DNA of 64,000 bases. Origin: Hymenobacter aranciens. Its GTDB lineage: Bacteria; Bacteroidota; Bacteroidia; Cytophagales; Hymenobacteraceae. Below, piece after piece: positions 1 to 8,536 of the stretch. The DNA is taken from NCBI RefSeq assembly GCF_030580865.1, contig NZ_JAUQSY010000006.1, positions 293,631 to 357,630 of the forward strand, written 5' to 3'. Numbering within the stretch: position 1 is the first letter of the stretch; the number at the start of each line of letters is the position of its first letter. The translations under genes were made by a program, and so were the position numbers. The notes beneath the pieces were generated by a model. The model saw only the letters and a list, made by a program, of their open reading frames with translations. It was not told the origin of the DNA and searched no databases.

Positions 1-202
1 CCTGGTAGCCAAAGCCGGAGCCGCCGTACTGCTGCGGCACCAGCACGCCCATCAAACCTAGCTCGCCGAGCTGGTGAAAAACGTCGATGGGAAATTCTTG
101 GCTTTCGTCCCACTTCATCATGTGGGGCTTGATATGCTGGGCGCCAAAATCGCGCACCATTTGCGCAATCATGGTCTGGTTTTCGGTGGCTACGGCTTCC
201 AT
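1..202 (-). CDS. Acyl-CoA dehydrogenase, N-terminal part (truncated by window edge)
   Basis: Reading the minus strand from the ATG at 202 gives 67 residues in an open frame that runs off the window start. The translation contains a helix of the type MVRDFGAQHIKPHMMKWDE followed by LGELGLMGVLVPQQYGG, which is the standard N-terminal domain of FAD-dependent acyl-CoA dehydrogenases (the part beside the acyl-CoA pocket). The family catalyses the alpha,beta-dehydrogenation of acyl-CoA esters in fatty-acid or amino-acid breakdown; the substrate chain length cannot be read from this fragment. The FAD-binding middle domain, the catalytic Glu and the C-terminal helical bundle lie outside the window. 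It is divergent from the polysaccharide export genes. A TACTTTCG on the minus strand (278-285) is close to a TAnnTTTG -7 box. The family assignment is firm; the exact substrate class is unknown. Confidence 0.85.
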   Translation of the reverse strand, partial: MEAVATENQTMIAQMVRDFGAQHIKPHMMKWDESQEFPIDVFHQLGELGLMGVLVPQQYGGSGFGYQ

Positions 203-337
203 GGAAAGTGGAAAATGGGTGGGAATGGAAAAAAGACAGAAAAGGAATTAAACCGGTCAGGGGCGGTTTTGGGCCCACGAAAGTACGATTTTACTACTTG
301 AAAACCTTGATTCTGACCAGTGGCTGGCACACCTTAT

Positions 338-369
338 TTTGAACAGACCCGGCAAAAGCGTTACTTTTG
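338..369 (+). promoter_or_regulatory. Bacteroidota-type promoter of the polysaccharide export operon
   Basis: TTTG at 338-341 and TACTTTTG at 362-369 are separated by 20 nt, which fits the Bacteroidota TTTG-N~19-TAnnTTTG promoter. It lies inside the longest open frame of the downstream gene, so it supports the ATG at 450 as the true start. Confidence 0.65.
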
Positions 370-449
370 AGGCTTTTTCAGGAGTAGCGCCACTTTTGTC
401 CGACGCTTTTTCTGCCTTTTTCGCCCGATTTCGCTCTTTCCTGGCCTTC

Positions 450-1406
450 ATGCCGAATTTTCCGTTTCGCCGCTCCGGGTGGCTATACCTCCTGTGCCTG
501 TCGATGGCACTGCTATCGTCCTGCTCCAAGCGCTACTACAACCAGCGCACCATGTTCCGACTGACGGACAACAAAGGCAACATGGTAGATACTACCAAGT
601 TGCGCACGGCCGTCAATCGAGCGGCCCGCAATTACATCATCCAACCCAACGACTACCTGGAGGTGCGGGTGTACACCAACAAAGGGGAGCGGCTCATCGA
701 CCCGAACGGAGAATTGTCGTTTGGCCAGCCCGGTGGTGCCAGCCCTTCGGCCGGCAGCCGGAGCACAATGAGCAGTGGCGGTGCCAGTGGCGGTGGCGGC
801 GGTGGCGCCCAGCGCAATGTGGGCGCTGGCGCGGGCACCACTTCTACCGGGGCCGGGTTTCTGGTGCAAGCCGATGGAACGGTGACGCTGCCCATGGCAA
901 ACAAGGTTAAAGTAAGCGGCCTGTCGCTTCTGCAAGCCGACAGCGTGTTAAAAATCAAATACAATGACTTTTACAAAGAGTCATTTGTGACTACTCACGT
1001 GACCAACAACCGGGTAATGATACTGGGCGCGCCGGGTGGGCAGGTTATTCCTCTGGTGAACGACAACATGAACCTGCTGGAAATCCTGGCGCTGGCGGGG
1101 GGCGTCGACGGGCAAGGTGGGGGCGGCAATACCCTCTACCGCTTCGGCGGAAAAGCCAACAATATCCGCATCATTCGGGGCGACCTGAAGAACCCGCAGG
1201 TGCAAATTATTGACCTGACTACGCTCGACGGCATGCGGCGCGCGAACCTGCAAATGGAGCCCAACGATATTGTGTACGTGGAGCCCATTCGCCGGCCATT
1301 CCTGGATGCCTTGGTCGATGCCGGGCCGGCCATCAGCGCGGCAGCTTTGCTGCTAAACGCTACGGCCATTATTGTCAACTTGATGATAGCCACGCGCACG
1401 AACTAG
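450..1406 (+). CDS. Polysaccharide export outer-membrane lipoprotein (Wza/BexD-like)
   Basis: The 318-residue product starts with a basic, hydrophobic segment ending LLSSC, a lipoprotein signal peptide with the lipidated Cys at about residue 29. Next comes a polysaccharide export (Poly_export/SLBB-type) region: YIIQPNDYLEVRVY, a Gly/Ser-rich insertion (about residues 90-140, GGASGGGGGGAQ), then DGTVTLPMANKVKVSGLS, and a second SLBB-like stretch (ILALAGGVDGQ; MEPNDIVYVEP). A C-terminal hydrophobic helix follows (about 285-315). The family forms the outer-membrane exit channel for capsule or exopolysaccharide. A TTG-initiated extension to 339 is possible but would read through a good promoter, so I chose ATG 450. 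The Wzc-like kinase follows 58 bp downstream and the phosphatase after that, a classical export and regulation trio. The Gly-rich insertion between the export domains is unusual and probably a flexible loop. Confidence 0.85.
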   Translation: MPNFPFRRSGWLYLLCLSMALLSSCSKRYYNQRTMFRLTDNKGNMVDTTKLRTAVNRAARNYIIQPNDYLEVRVYTNKGERLIDPNGELSFGQPGGASPSAGSRSTMSSGGASGGGGGGAQRNVGAGAGTTSTGAGFLVQADGTVTLPMANKVKVSGLSLLQADSVLKIKYNDFYKESFVTTHVTNNRVMILGAPGGQVIPLVNDNMNLLEILALAGGVDGQGGGGNTLYRFGGKANNIRIIRGDLKNPQVQIIDLTTLDGMRRANLQMEPNDIVYVEPIRRPFLDALVDAGPAISAAALLLNATAIIVNLMIATRTN

Positions 1407-1464
1407 CCGGGCTTTCTGTTAACTAACTGGTTTCTTACGGTCGCTCCGGCGGCTTTCCCATACA

Positions 1465-3978
1465 ATGGCTAAAAGTGAAAACGCCGAGCTAGAGGAGCTC
1501 ATCCGTAACGCAACGGCGGGTACCAGCGAACTGCCGCCCCCCGCCCTGCTGGGCACCAACAATGCTGCCGACGATGAAAGCGACTCGGCGGCCCTGGACG
1601 TGGCCACGCTGGTACTGGTGGCGCGGCGCAGCATGCTGTGGATTATCCTGCTTATTATTCTTGGAATCAGCGCTTCGTGGCTATACCTGCGCTATACCAA
1701 GCCAGTGTACAAATCGGCCTCGCTGCTCAAAATTGATGAGAAGACCGAGGCGATTCTGGACCTGCCTGAGTATGCAAAACCAGACAAGTCGAAGAGTAAC
1801 AAGCTGGCCGGTGAGGTAGAACTCATCAAATCGGGCATCATTTATCGGCGGCTGCGCGATTCGCTGGCGCTGGATGTCAACTACTACGTGCAGGGTACGG
1901 TGCTGGAAACCGAGCTGTACCGGTCGTCGCCGTTTCAGGTAAAATACACCATTACTGACCCGGCGCTATATAACCGTAAGTTCAACATCAACTTCCTGGA
2001 AAACAACCGCATTAAGCTCAGCTATGTGGGCCAGGGCCGCACTACCAGCGCCGAGTACGGGCTGGGCCAGGTTATCAACCTGCCGGGCATTGTTTTGCAG
2101 ATAACAACTACGCCGCGGTTTACGCCGGAAGCTTTGGGGCTGAATTATCACTTCACCATTCAGGATGAGCCGACGGTTAACAGCTTTCTGGACCGCAACC
2201 TGCTGGTTGAAATCGTTAATCCTGAAGCCAATACCATCCAGATTTCGTTTGCAGATTATAGCTCGGTAAAGGCCCAGCACATCGTCGATAAGATTGACAC
2301 GGTGTATTTGCAGGAGAAGCTGGCGCGGAAAAAAGAAGCGACGGTGCAAACCCTGAACTTTCTGGACCAACAGCTCGAGGAAAACCGCCGCAGCCTGCAG
2401 CTGGCCGAAGACCGGCTGCAAGGATTTGTGCAGCAAAGCCATACCTGGGATGTGAAGGGCGACGTGGCCGCCATCACGGGTAAGCTGGAGAAACTGCAGG
2501 AAGACCGGGTAGTACTGGAGCAAAAGCTGCGCCTGCTGGACGAAGTAGCCCGGCTGGCCAATCAAAACCGCATCACCCGCGAAGACAATCAGCTGGTGGA
2601 GGAAACCGTGCCCGGCCTAGCCGCGCTGGAAGACCCGCAGATTATTCAGCTGCTGAACGATGTAAACAGCACGCAGTGGAACCTGCAGCGCCTGCAGCGC
2701 TCCTACAAGGAAACGACGCTGGCCGTGCAGCAGCAGCAGGCCAACCTGGCTTATTCGCGCAATAACCTGCGGCGGGTGCTGCAGGAAGAGCAAAAGCTGT
2801 TGCGCGGGAAACTGGGCCTGCTCAACAACCTGCGCGACCAGTTTAATACCGAGCTGCAAAGCCTGCCGCAGAAAGGCACCGAGCTGTCGCGCCTGCAGCG
2901 GCCCCTGGAACTGCTCGAAAAGAACTACCTGATGCTGATGGAGAAGAAGTCAGACTTCACCATCGCCCAAGCAGGCACGACGGCCGATTTCCAGATTCTG
3001 TCGCCGGCCTCGCTGCCGACGGCCCCCATTTTCCCGGTGAAGCTGATTGTGTACGCCGTAGGATTGGCCGGGGGCATCATCCTGGGCCTGGGGCTGATTG
3101 CCGTGCGCTACTTCATGCACAACACCATCACCAACATCCGGGAGGTAGAACGGAGTACGCAAGCGGCAGTGCTGGGCCTGATTCCGACCTACGACAAGGA
3201 GAAAATGGACGTATCGCGCCTCGTGGTGGACCGCAACCCCAAGTCGGCCATTTCAGAGTCGATTCGCTCGATTCGAACGAACCTCGACTTTATCAGTTCG
3301 GCTAAGAAGAAACGGCTTATTTCGGTGACCTCGACCATCTCGGGGGAGGGTAAAACCTTCGTAACGGTAAACCTGGGTGGCATCATTGCCCTGTCGGGGC
3401 AGCGGGTAGTTATTCTCGACCTTGACATGCGGAAGCCCAAGGTGAACTTGGCTTTCGGCACCGAGAACGTGAAGGGCGTTAGCACCATTCTGATTGAGCG
3501 GCACACCGTAGAGGAATGCATTCAAAAAACCTCGATTGAGGCGCTGAACTTTATTTCGGCTGGTCCCACTCCTCCCAACCCCTCAGAGCTGATACTGAGC
3601 CCTAAGTTCGACGTCATGCTGCAGGAGCTGTACAAAATATATGACGTTATTCTGATTGACACGCCGCCGGTGGGTCTGGTGACGGACGGCATTCTGGTGA
3701 TGCGCAAGGCGGATATTCCGATTTACATTCTGCGGGCCGGCTATTCGCGCAAAGCCTTCATCAAGAACATGAACCGCCTGATGCGTAGCAACCACTTCAC
3801 GCGCATGTGCACCATTCTCAACGATGCTCAATCGGGTGGTTCCTACGGCTATGGCTACGGCTACGGCTATGGCTACGGCTATGGCTATGGCTACGGCTCT
3901 TACGGGCAGGGTTACTACGAAGAAGCTCCGCAGCAAGAGCTTACGTTTGGGCAAAAGGTAAAACGCTTCTTCAGCTAA
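1465..3978 (+). CDS. Polysaccharide co-polymerase / BY-kinase (Wzc-like)
   Basis: The 837-residue product has the single-chain Wzc layout: a cytoplasmic N-terminus, a first membrane helix (about 56-73, SMLWIILLIILGISASWLYL), a Wzz-type periplasmic domain with long coiled-coil segments (about 270-480), a second membrane helix (about 528-550), then a P-loop tyrosine kinase domain. Kinase motifs are Walker A ISGEGKT (about 625-632), Walker A' VVILDLDMRKPK (about 650-661) and Walker B VILIDTPP (about 727-734). The tail has nine consecutive Tyr-Gly pairs (about 795-812) followed by SYGQGYYEE, the tyrosine cluster autophosphorylated in BY-kinases. In the family, cycling phosphorylation of this cluster controls polymer length and export. 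The phosphatase gene starts 15 bp downstream. The perfect YG repeat, coded by alternating tac/tat ggc, is a strand-slippage candidate. Confidence 0.93.
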   Translation: MAKSENAELEELIRNATAGTSELPPPALLGTNNAADDESDSAALDVATLVLVARRSMLWIILLIILGISASWLYLRYTKPVYKSASLLKIDEKTEAILDLPEYAKPDKSKSNKLAGEVELIKSGIIYRRLRDSLALDVNYYVQGTVLETELYRSSPFQVKYTITDPALYNRKFNINFLENNRIKLSYVGQGRTTSAEYGLGQVINLPGIVLQITTTPRFTPEALGLNYHFTIQDEPTVNSFLDRNLLVEIVNPEANTIQISFADYSSVKAQHIVDKIDTVYLQEKLARKKEATVQTLNFLDQQLEENRRSLQLAEDRLQGFVQQSHTWDVKGDVAAITGKLEKLQEDRVVLEQKLRLLDEVARLANQNRITREDNQLVEETVPGLAALEDPQIIQLLNDVNSTQWNLQRLQRSYKETTLAVQQQQANLAYSRNNLRRVLQEEQKLLRGKLGLLNNLRDQFNTELQSLPQKGTELSRLQRPLELLEKNYLMLMEKKSDFTIAQAGTTADFQILSPASLPTAPIFPVKLIVYAVGLAGGIILGLGLIAVRYFMHNTITNIREVERSTQAAVLGLIPTYDKEKMDVSRLVVDRNPKSAISESIRSIRTNLDFISSAKKKRLISVTSTISGEGKTFVTVNLGGIIALSGQRVVILDLDMRKPKVNLAFGTENVKGVSTILIERHTVEECIQKTSIEALNFISAGPTPPNPSELILSPKFDVMLQELYKIYDVILIDTPPVGLVTDGILVMRKADIPIYILRAGYSRKAFIKNMNRLMRSNHFTRMCTILNDAQSGGSYGYGYGYGYGYGYGYGYGSYGQGYYEEAPQQELTFGQKVKRFFS

Positions 3979-3993
3979 CCCGCACTCACAGCA

Positions 3994-4779
3994 ATGGCTT
4001 CGTTCTGGCGCAAACTTTTTGGGGGTGGCGAATCGGCCGCCCCGACGGCGCTCGTGGAGTCGTTGGCGGTGCTGGGCGCCGATATGCACTCGCACCTGCT
4101 GCCCGGCCTCGACGACGGGGCCGAGACGATAGAGCATTCGCTGGACCTGCTGCGGGCCATGCGGGCGCTAGGCTACCGCAAGCTGGTGATGACGCCCCAC
4201 ATTATGGGCGACTTCTACAAGAACACGCCCGAGGGTATCAGGGCCGCCCTGAAGCTGCTTACCGAAGCCGCCGCCGCCGCGGGCCTCGGCGATGTGGAGC
4301 TGGGTTGCGCGGCCGAGTATTACCTCGACGAATTTCTGGGCCGCAAGCTGGCCGATGGTACCGAGATGCTCACTTTCGGCGGCGACAAGCGTTATCTGCT
4401 GTTCGAAACCTCGTATATGAACGAGCCGCTGAACCTGATGGAAACCGTATTTGAGTTGAAGTCGCAGGGCTACCAGCCAGTGCTGGCCCATCCGGAGCGC
4501 TACACCTACCTCTACGGCCGCTTTTCGGAGATTGAGAAGCTGCGCCAAGAGTATGGCGTGTTGATGCAGCTTAATATCAACTCGCTGGTGGGCTATTACT
4601 CGCCGGCAGCGCAGAAGGTAGCCGAACAGCTGGTTGATGGCGGTTTGGTGGATTTTGTGGGCTCCGATGCTCACCACCTGCGTCATACCAATACGCTGCA
4701 AACCAAAGTGCTCCGCGCTCCTTACCTGCAAAAGCTGCTGCAATTACCGCTACGCAACAATCAATTGCTAAGCAGCTAG
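3994..4779 (+). CDS. Tyrosine-protein phosphatase, PHP family (CpsB/YwqE-like)
   Basis: This 261-residue protein carries the PHP-fold metal motif DMHSHLLPGLDDGAE (about 30-44), followed by MTPHIMGDFY (about 66-75), VLAHPERY (about 167-174) and a C-terminal GSDAHH (about 223-228). These His and Asp residues bind the metal cluster in PHP-type phosphatases such as CpsB and YwqE. The expected role is dephosphorylation of the tyrosine-rich tail of the kinase encoded immediately upstream. The gap to that gene is 15 bp and the strand is the same, so the two are very likely cotranscribed. The protein has no signal peptide and should be cytoplasmic. Length and motif order are normal for the family. 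Downstream, a short imperfect hairpin (about 4782-4806) precedes the next gene. Confidence 0.9.
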   Translation: MASFWRKLFGGGESAAPTALVESLAVLGADMHSHLLPGLDDGAETIEHSLDLLRAMRALGYRKLVMTPHIMGDFYKNTPEGIRAALKLLTEAAAAAGLGDVELGCAAEYYLDEFLGRKLADGTEMLTFGGDKRYLLFETSYMNEPLNLMETVFELKSQGYQPVLAHPERYTYLYGRFSEIEKLRQEYGVLMQLNINSLVGYYSPAAQKVAEQLVDGGLVDFVGSDAHHLRHTNTLQTKVLRAPYLQKLLQLPLRNNQLLSS

Positions 4780-4855
4780 CTACCTCCGCAAGGGTAGGTA
4801 GCCGGACTACCTGACCGGCCAGCACTTCGCCTGATTTAGCACTTTCACGCTACTT

Positions 4856-5875
4856 ATGATATTCGTTACCGGCGGCACTGGCTTGATTGGCTCGTACCTG
4901 CTCCGCAGCCTGCGCGAGCGGGGCCTGCTGGTGCGGGCCCTGCACCGCGGCCCGGTGCCGCCCGCTGCCGTGCCCGGCGTGGAGTGGCTGCCAGGCGACC
5001 TGCTTGATACCGAACTGCTGCGTGAGGCTCTGACGCCCGACGTGACGCACGTGTTTCACTGCGCCGGACTGGTATCGTACGCCCCACAGGACGAAGAGCT
5101 GCTGCAAAAAATAAACGTGGAAGGCTCGGCCGCCATCGTGGACGCCTGCCTGGAGCGGCCGGGCATCCGGCTGGCCTACGTGTCGTCGGTGGCGGCGCTG
5201 GGCAGCCCGCCCGCCCGGCCCGAAGGCAGCACCGGCCCGCTGAGCGTGGCCGAAAATGCCACCTGGGACCTGGGCGCGGCGCACCCGGCCTATGCCACCT
5301 CCAAGTACCTGGGCGAGCTGGAGGTGTGGCGGGGCGTGGCCGAGGGCTTGTCGGCCATCATCGTCAATCCGTCGGTGGTGCTGGGGCCGGGCGACTGGAG
5401 CCGCAGCAGCACCCGCCTGCTGCGCTACGCCTACGAGCAGCACCGCTTCTATACGCGCGGTCTCATCAACTTCGTGGATGTGCGCGACGTGGTGGCCCAA
5501 CTGCTGCGTCTGGCGCTGGACTTGCCGCAACTGAGCAGTGAGCGGTACATTCTGAGCGCCGGGGCCATTCCGCTGGCCGATTTTTTCCAGCAGGCGGCCA
5601 CGGCCATGGGCCGGCGGCCACCCACCACGGCCGTGCCCGACTGGCTGGCCGAAATAATCTGGCGCGCCGAGCACGCCCGGGCGGTGCTCACGGGCGCCCG
5701 GCCGCTCATTACCAAAGACACGGCGCGGGCGGGCCGGCAGCCCACCGTGTATGCCAACGCCAAGGTGCAACAGGCGACCGGCCTGCCCTTCCGGCCGCTG
5801 GCCGACACCATTGCCTGGTGCGCCGCCGGGCTGCGGCCCAAACCGCAGCATTCCGGGGCAGTTGTTGTATCTTAG
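4856..5875 (+). CDS. NAD(P)-dependent epimerase/dehydratase (extended SDR)
   Basis: The 339-residue product begins directly with a Rossmann nucleotide motif, FVTGGTGLIGSYLLR (residues 3-17, TGxxGxxG type). It has VTHVFHCAGLVSY (about 61-73), a catalytic Ser region YVSSVAALG (about 107-115) and the YxxxK pair in YATSKYLGE (Tyr about 146). This is an extended short-chain dehydrogenase, of the same broad class as nucleotide-sugar epimerases, dihydroflavonol-reductase-like enzymes and 3-beta-HSD-like enzymes. The substrate cannot be deduced. It lies 76 bp after the polysaccharide phosphatase on the same strand, which makes a sugar-modifying role plausible but unproven. Use of the ATG at 4856 places the Rossmann strand at the very N-terminus, as is typical. 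Confidence 0.82.
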   Translation: MIFVTGGTGLIGSYLLRSLRERGLLVRALHRGPVPPAAVPGVEWLPGDLLDTELLREALTPDVTHVFHCAGLVSYAPQDEELLQKINVEGSAAIVDACLERPGIRLAYVSSVAALGSPPARPEGSTGPLSVAENATWDLGAAHPAYATSKYLGELEVWRGVAEGLSAIIVNPSVVLGPGDWSRSSTRLLRYAYEQHRFYTRGLINFVDVRDVVAQLLRLALDLPQLSSERYILSAGAIPLADFFQQAATAMGRRPPTTAVPDWLAEIIWRAEHARAVLTGARPLITKDTARAGRQPTVYANAKVQQATGLPFRPLADTIAWCAAGLRPKPQHSGAVVVS

Positions 5876-6046
5876 TATAAACCCCAATCCGCGGGAAGTT
5901 TTCTTGGCAATTGCACGGTTTTCGCGTACAATTGTTACTACTATTGACCAGCCAACGCGAGTGCGGAATGGAAAGCAGCAAGACCAGTCGGACTGGTTTG
6001 ACGCGGCCATTTCCGCTCCCGAAGTAGCTGGCTGAATCTGTGTATT

Positions 6047-7450
6047 ATGCGCATGAGTGAACATTTTGAGCATCATCGGGCCGTGCTGGACACGGTGCGC
6101 CGTTTCGAGCGAATGCTGAACAGCAACGAGCCCGTTTTTTTTGACCTGGAGGACTTTGAGAACATCATCGACCACTACGTAACCAGCACGCAGTTCGACA
6201 AGGCCCTACAGGCCTGCGAAGCGGCGCTGGGCCAGTATCCATTTTCGACCGAGCTATTGATTGACCGCGCCCAGGTGATGGCCATGCGCGGCGACTACCA
6301 GGAAGCCGAGCGCCAGATAAACCACGTGGCTACTCTCGACCCGACCAACGCCGATGTGGCCGTGACGCGCGGCATCATCTGCACCCAGCGGGGTGATTTT
6401 GCGCAGGCGGTGGAGTTCTTTCAGGCCGGGCTGGAAAAGGAGCCGGAGCGCGAGGATATTCATTTTAACCTCGGCCTGGCTTACCAGAGCTGGCAGAAAT
6501 TCAAGAGCGCGGCCAAGCACTACAAGCAAAGCCTGCGCCTGCAGCCGGACAATGAAACCGGCGTGCAGGAGCTGCTGCACTGCTTGGCCATTTCGGACCG
6601 GCTCGACGAGCACGAGGACTTCTTTAAGCGCTTCACCGACGACGACCCGTATTCGGCCATTGCCTGGTATAACCTGGGGCAGTACTGGTACCGGCGCGAG
6701 CAATACGACAAAGCCGCTGAGGCTTTTGACTATGCGGTGGTTATCAGTGCCGATTTTTACGATGCCCACCACTGGCTGGCCGACACCTTCGTGTGCCAGG
6801 AGAAGTACCGCGAGGCCATTGCCGAGTTTGAGCAAAGCTACCCGCCCAATGAGCCGACCGATGAGGCGCTGTGCAACATCGGCGAGTGCTACGAGAAGCT
6901 GCGCGAGTGGGAGCCGGCCCGGAAGTTTTACCACAAAGCCATTGAGTTGAACCCGCAGATGGACGAGGCCTGGTTCGGGCAGGGCGTTATCTTGCAGGAG
7001 CAGGGCCGCTGGTTCGAGTCGATTCATTTCTTCCGCAAGGCAGTGGAGCTGTACGGCGACAGCGGCGAATACTGGTCGGCGCTGGGCATGGCCGAAAACC
7101 ACGTCGGCAACGTGGTGAGTGCCCTGGAAGCCTTTGAGAAAGCCACCGAGGTGGCGCCCGAAGAAGTGCAGGCCTGGGTGAACTGGAGCGCCATTCTCTA
7201 CGAGCAGGGCCACTTTGGCGAGGCGGCCGATTTGGTGCGCCACGCCGTGGAATTGCACCCGCTGGAGTCGCACTTCCACTATATGCTCTGCGCATATTTG
7301 CTGGCCGATGGCCGCCTGCGCGAAGCCTACGCCGAGCTGGAAACGGCGCTCAGCCTGAATTACGAGCAGCACTCGCTGCTGTTCGACTACTTCCCGGAGC
7401 TGCGGCAGCAGCCCGCTTTGCAGCGGCTTATCGACCAATTTCGGCCCTAA
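6047..7450 (+). CDS. Tetratricopeptide-repeat protein
   Basis: The 467-residue soluble protein is built almost entirely of 34-residue helical TPR units, for example AIAWYNLGQYWYRREQYDKA, ALCNIGECYEKLREWEPA and AWFGQGVILQEQGRWFES. I count roughly ten units from residue 40 to the end. There is no signal peptide and no catalytic domain. TPR arrays mediate protein-protein contacts; a specific partner cannot be named. In many Bacteroidota genomes a TPR gene of this size sits just upstream of a phosphosulfolactate synthase gene, and the same order occurs here. Two in-frame ATGs (6047 and 6053) are equally good starts. The intergenic region upstream (5876-6046) holds nothing I can name. Confidence 0.85.
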   Translation: MRMSEHFEHHRAVLDTVRRFERMLNSNEPVFFDLEDFENIIDHYVTSTQFDKALQACEAALGQYPFSTELLIDRAQVMAMRGDYQEAERQINHVATLDPTNADVAVTRGIICTQRGDFAQAVEFFQAGLEKEPEREDIHFNLGLAYQSWQKFKSAAKHYKQSLRLQPDNETGVQELLHCLAISDRLDEHEDFFKRFTDDDPYSAIAWYNLGQYWYRREQYDKAAEAFDYAVVISADFYDAHHWLADTFVCQEKYREAIAEFEQSYPPNEPTDEALCNIGECYEKLREWEPARKFYHKAIELNPQMDEAWFGQGVILQEQGRWFESIHFFRKAVELYGDSGEYWSALGMAENHVGNVVSALEAFEKATEVAPEEVQAWVNWSAILYEQGHFGEAADLVRHAVELHPLESHFHYMLCAYLLADGRLREAYAELETALSLNYEQHSLLFDYFPELRQQPALQRLIDQFRP

Positions 7451-7506
7451 GTCGATGCCTCAGGCCGCCCGGCCCGATAGAGGCGGATAACAATTCGGCC
7501 GTGACT

Positions 7507-7550
7507 TACTTTTGTACCTGCCCGCTTTTCGGCGGGCAGGTTTTTTTTGC
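7507..7550 (+). promoter_or_regulatory. -7 box followed by terminator-like hairpin upstream of comA-like gene
   Basis: TACTTTTG at 7507-7514 matches the TAnnTTTG -7 box. Only 2 nt later a perfect 9-bp stem (7517-7525 with 7532-7540) is followed by eight T residues. The hairpin may simply terminate the upstream TPR transcript, but its position immediately after the promoter box resembles the hairpin leaders further along this window. Confidence 0.6.
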
Positions 7551-7592
7551 GCATTCTTTACCAGAAACGGGCCTCGCGCCTGCCTTATTTGC

Positions 7593-8423
7593 ATGAATTA
7601 CACGATTTCTCAGCTTCCCGAGCGTACGCTCAAGCCCCGTGAGCAGGGCTACACGATGGTGATGGACAAGGGCATGAGCCTGCGCGAGGTAGAAGACTTC
7701 CTGGAAGTTGGGGGCGAATACACGGACGTGGTGAAGCTGGGCTGGGCCACCTCCTACGTGGTGCCCAACCTGCAGCGCAAGCTGGAAATCTACCGTGCGG
7801 CCAACATCCCGGTGTACTTCGGCGGCACGCTGTTCGAAGCCTTCATTATTCGCAATCAGTTTGATGACTACCGCCGCCTGCTCGACAAATACGGCATGGA
7901 GTACGCCGAAGTATCGGACGGCAGCATCGACCTGGCCCACGAGCGCAAGTGCGAATTCATCCGCGAGCTGAGCAAGTCGGTGCGCGTGCTGAGCGAAGTA
8001 GGTTCGAAGGACGCCGAGAAAATCATCCCGCCCTACAAGTGGATTTCGCAGATGGAAACCGAGCTCGAAGCCGGCGCCATCAAGGTAATCGGCGAGGCCC
8101 GGGAGGGCGGCAATGTGGGCCTGTTCCGCAGCACCGGCGAGGTGCGCTCGGGCCTGGTAGAGGAAATTCTGACCAAGATTCCGTTCGAGAAAATTCTGTG
8201 GGAAGCGCCGCAGAAAGCCCAGCAGGTGTGGTTTATCAAGCTCCTCGGCGCCAATGTGAACCTCGGCAACATTGCCCCCAACGAGGTGGTAAGCCTCGAA
8301 ACCATCCGCCTAGGCCTGCGCGGCGACACGTTCTCGCATTTCCTCGACATGGACGCGGTAGACCCGATGTTCCACCCGGCCGCTAAGAGCAGCAAGCCCG
8401 GCACGAGCATGCCGCGGGGCTAA
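7593..8423 (+). CDS. Phosphosulfolactate synthase-like protein (ComA family)
   Basis: The 276-residue protein matches the ComA family over its whole length: a TIM-barrel with GYTMVMDKGMSLREVEDFLE near the N-terminus, DVVKLGWATSYV, PVYFGGTLFEAF, YAEVSDGSI, EVGSKD and VIGEAREGGN. In archaea ComA adds sulfite to phosphoenolpyruvate to make phosphosulfolactate, the first step to coenzyme M. Bacteroidota do not make coenzyme M, so the physiological role here is open; supply of C3 sulfonates, perhaps for sulfonolipids, is an inference. ATG 7593 was chosen because the family begins near MNYTISQLPERTLKPRE and the longer frame would start inside the hairpin region. The TPR gene upstream and aroE downstream (after an intervening block) fit a conserved Bacteroidota neighbourhood. 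Confidence 0.85.
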   Translation: MNYTISQLPERTLKPREQGYTMVMDKGMSLREVEDFLEVGGEYTDVVKLGWATSYVVPNLQRKLEIYRAANIPVYFGGTLFEAFIIRNQFDDYRRLLDKYGMEYAEVSDGSIDLAHERKCEFIRELSKSVRVLSEVGSKDAEKIIPPYKWISQMETELEAGAIKVIGEAREGGNVGLFRSTGEVRSGLVEEILTKIPFEKILWEAPQKAQQVWFIKLLGANVNLGNIAPNEVVSLETIRLGLRGDTFSHFLDMDAVDPMFHPAAKSSKPGTSMPRG

Positions 8424-8470
8424 GGCCTAGCGGCCCGGGCGGGCGGCGCGCCGCCCCTTTGCCACCATCC

Positions 8471-8526
8471 CATCAGCCACAAAAAAGGCCCGTACCAACT
8501 GGTACGGGCCTTTTTTGTGGCTGATG
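8471..8526. terminator. Long palindromic bidirectional terminator
   Basis: Perfect 27-bp arms (8471-8497 and 8500-8526) enclose a 2-nt centre. They include GGCCCGTACCA flanked by A6 on one side and T6 on the other. It sits between convergent genes and can stop transcription from both. Confidence 0.9.
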
Positions 8527-8536
8527 CGGGGCTTCG

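Noticed and set aside
7481..7496. A lac-operator-like GGATAACAATT
   Set aside because: Single short match without a LacI-type gene nearby; most likely chance.
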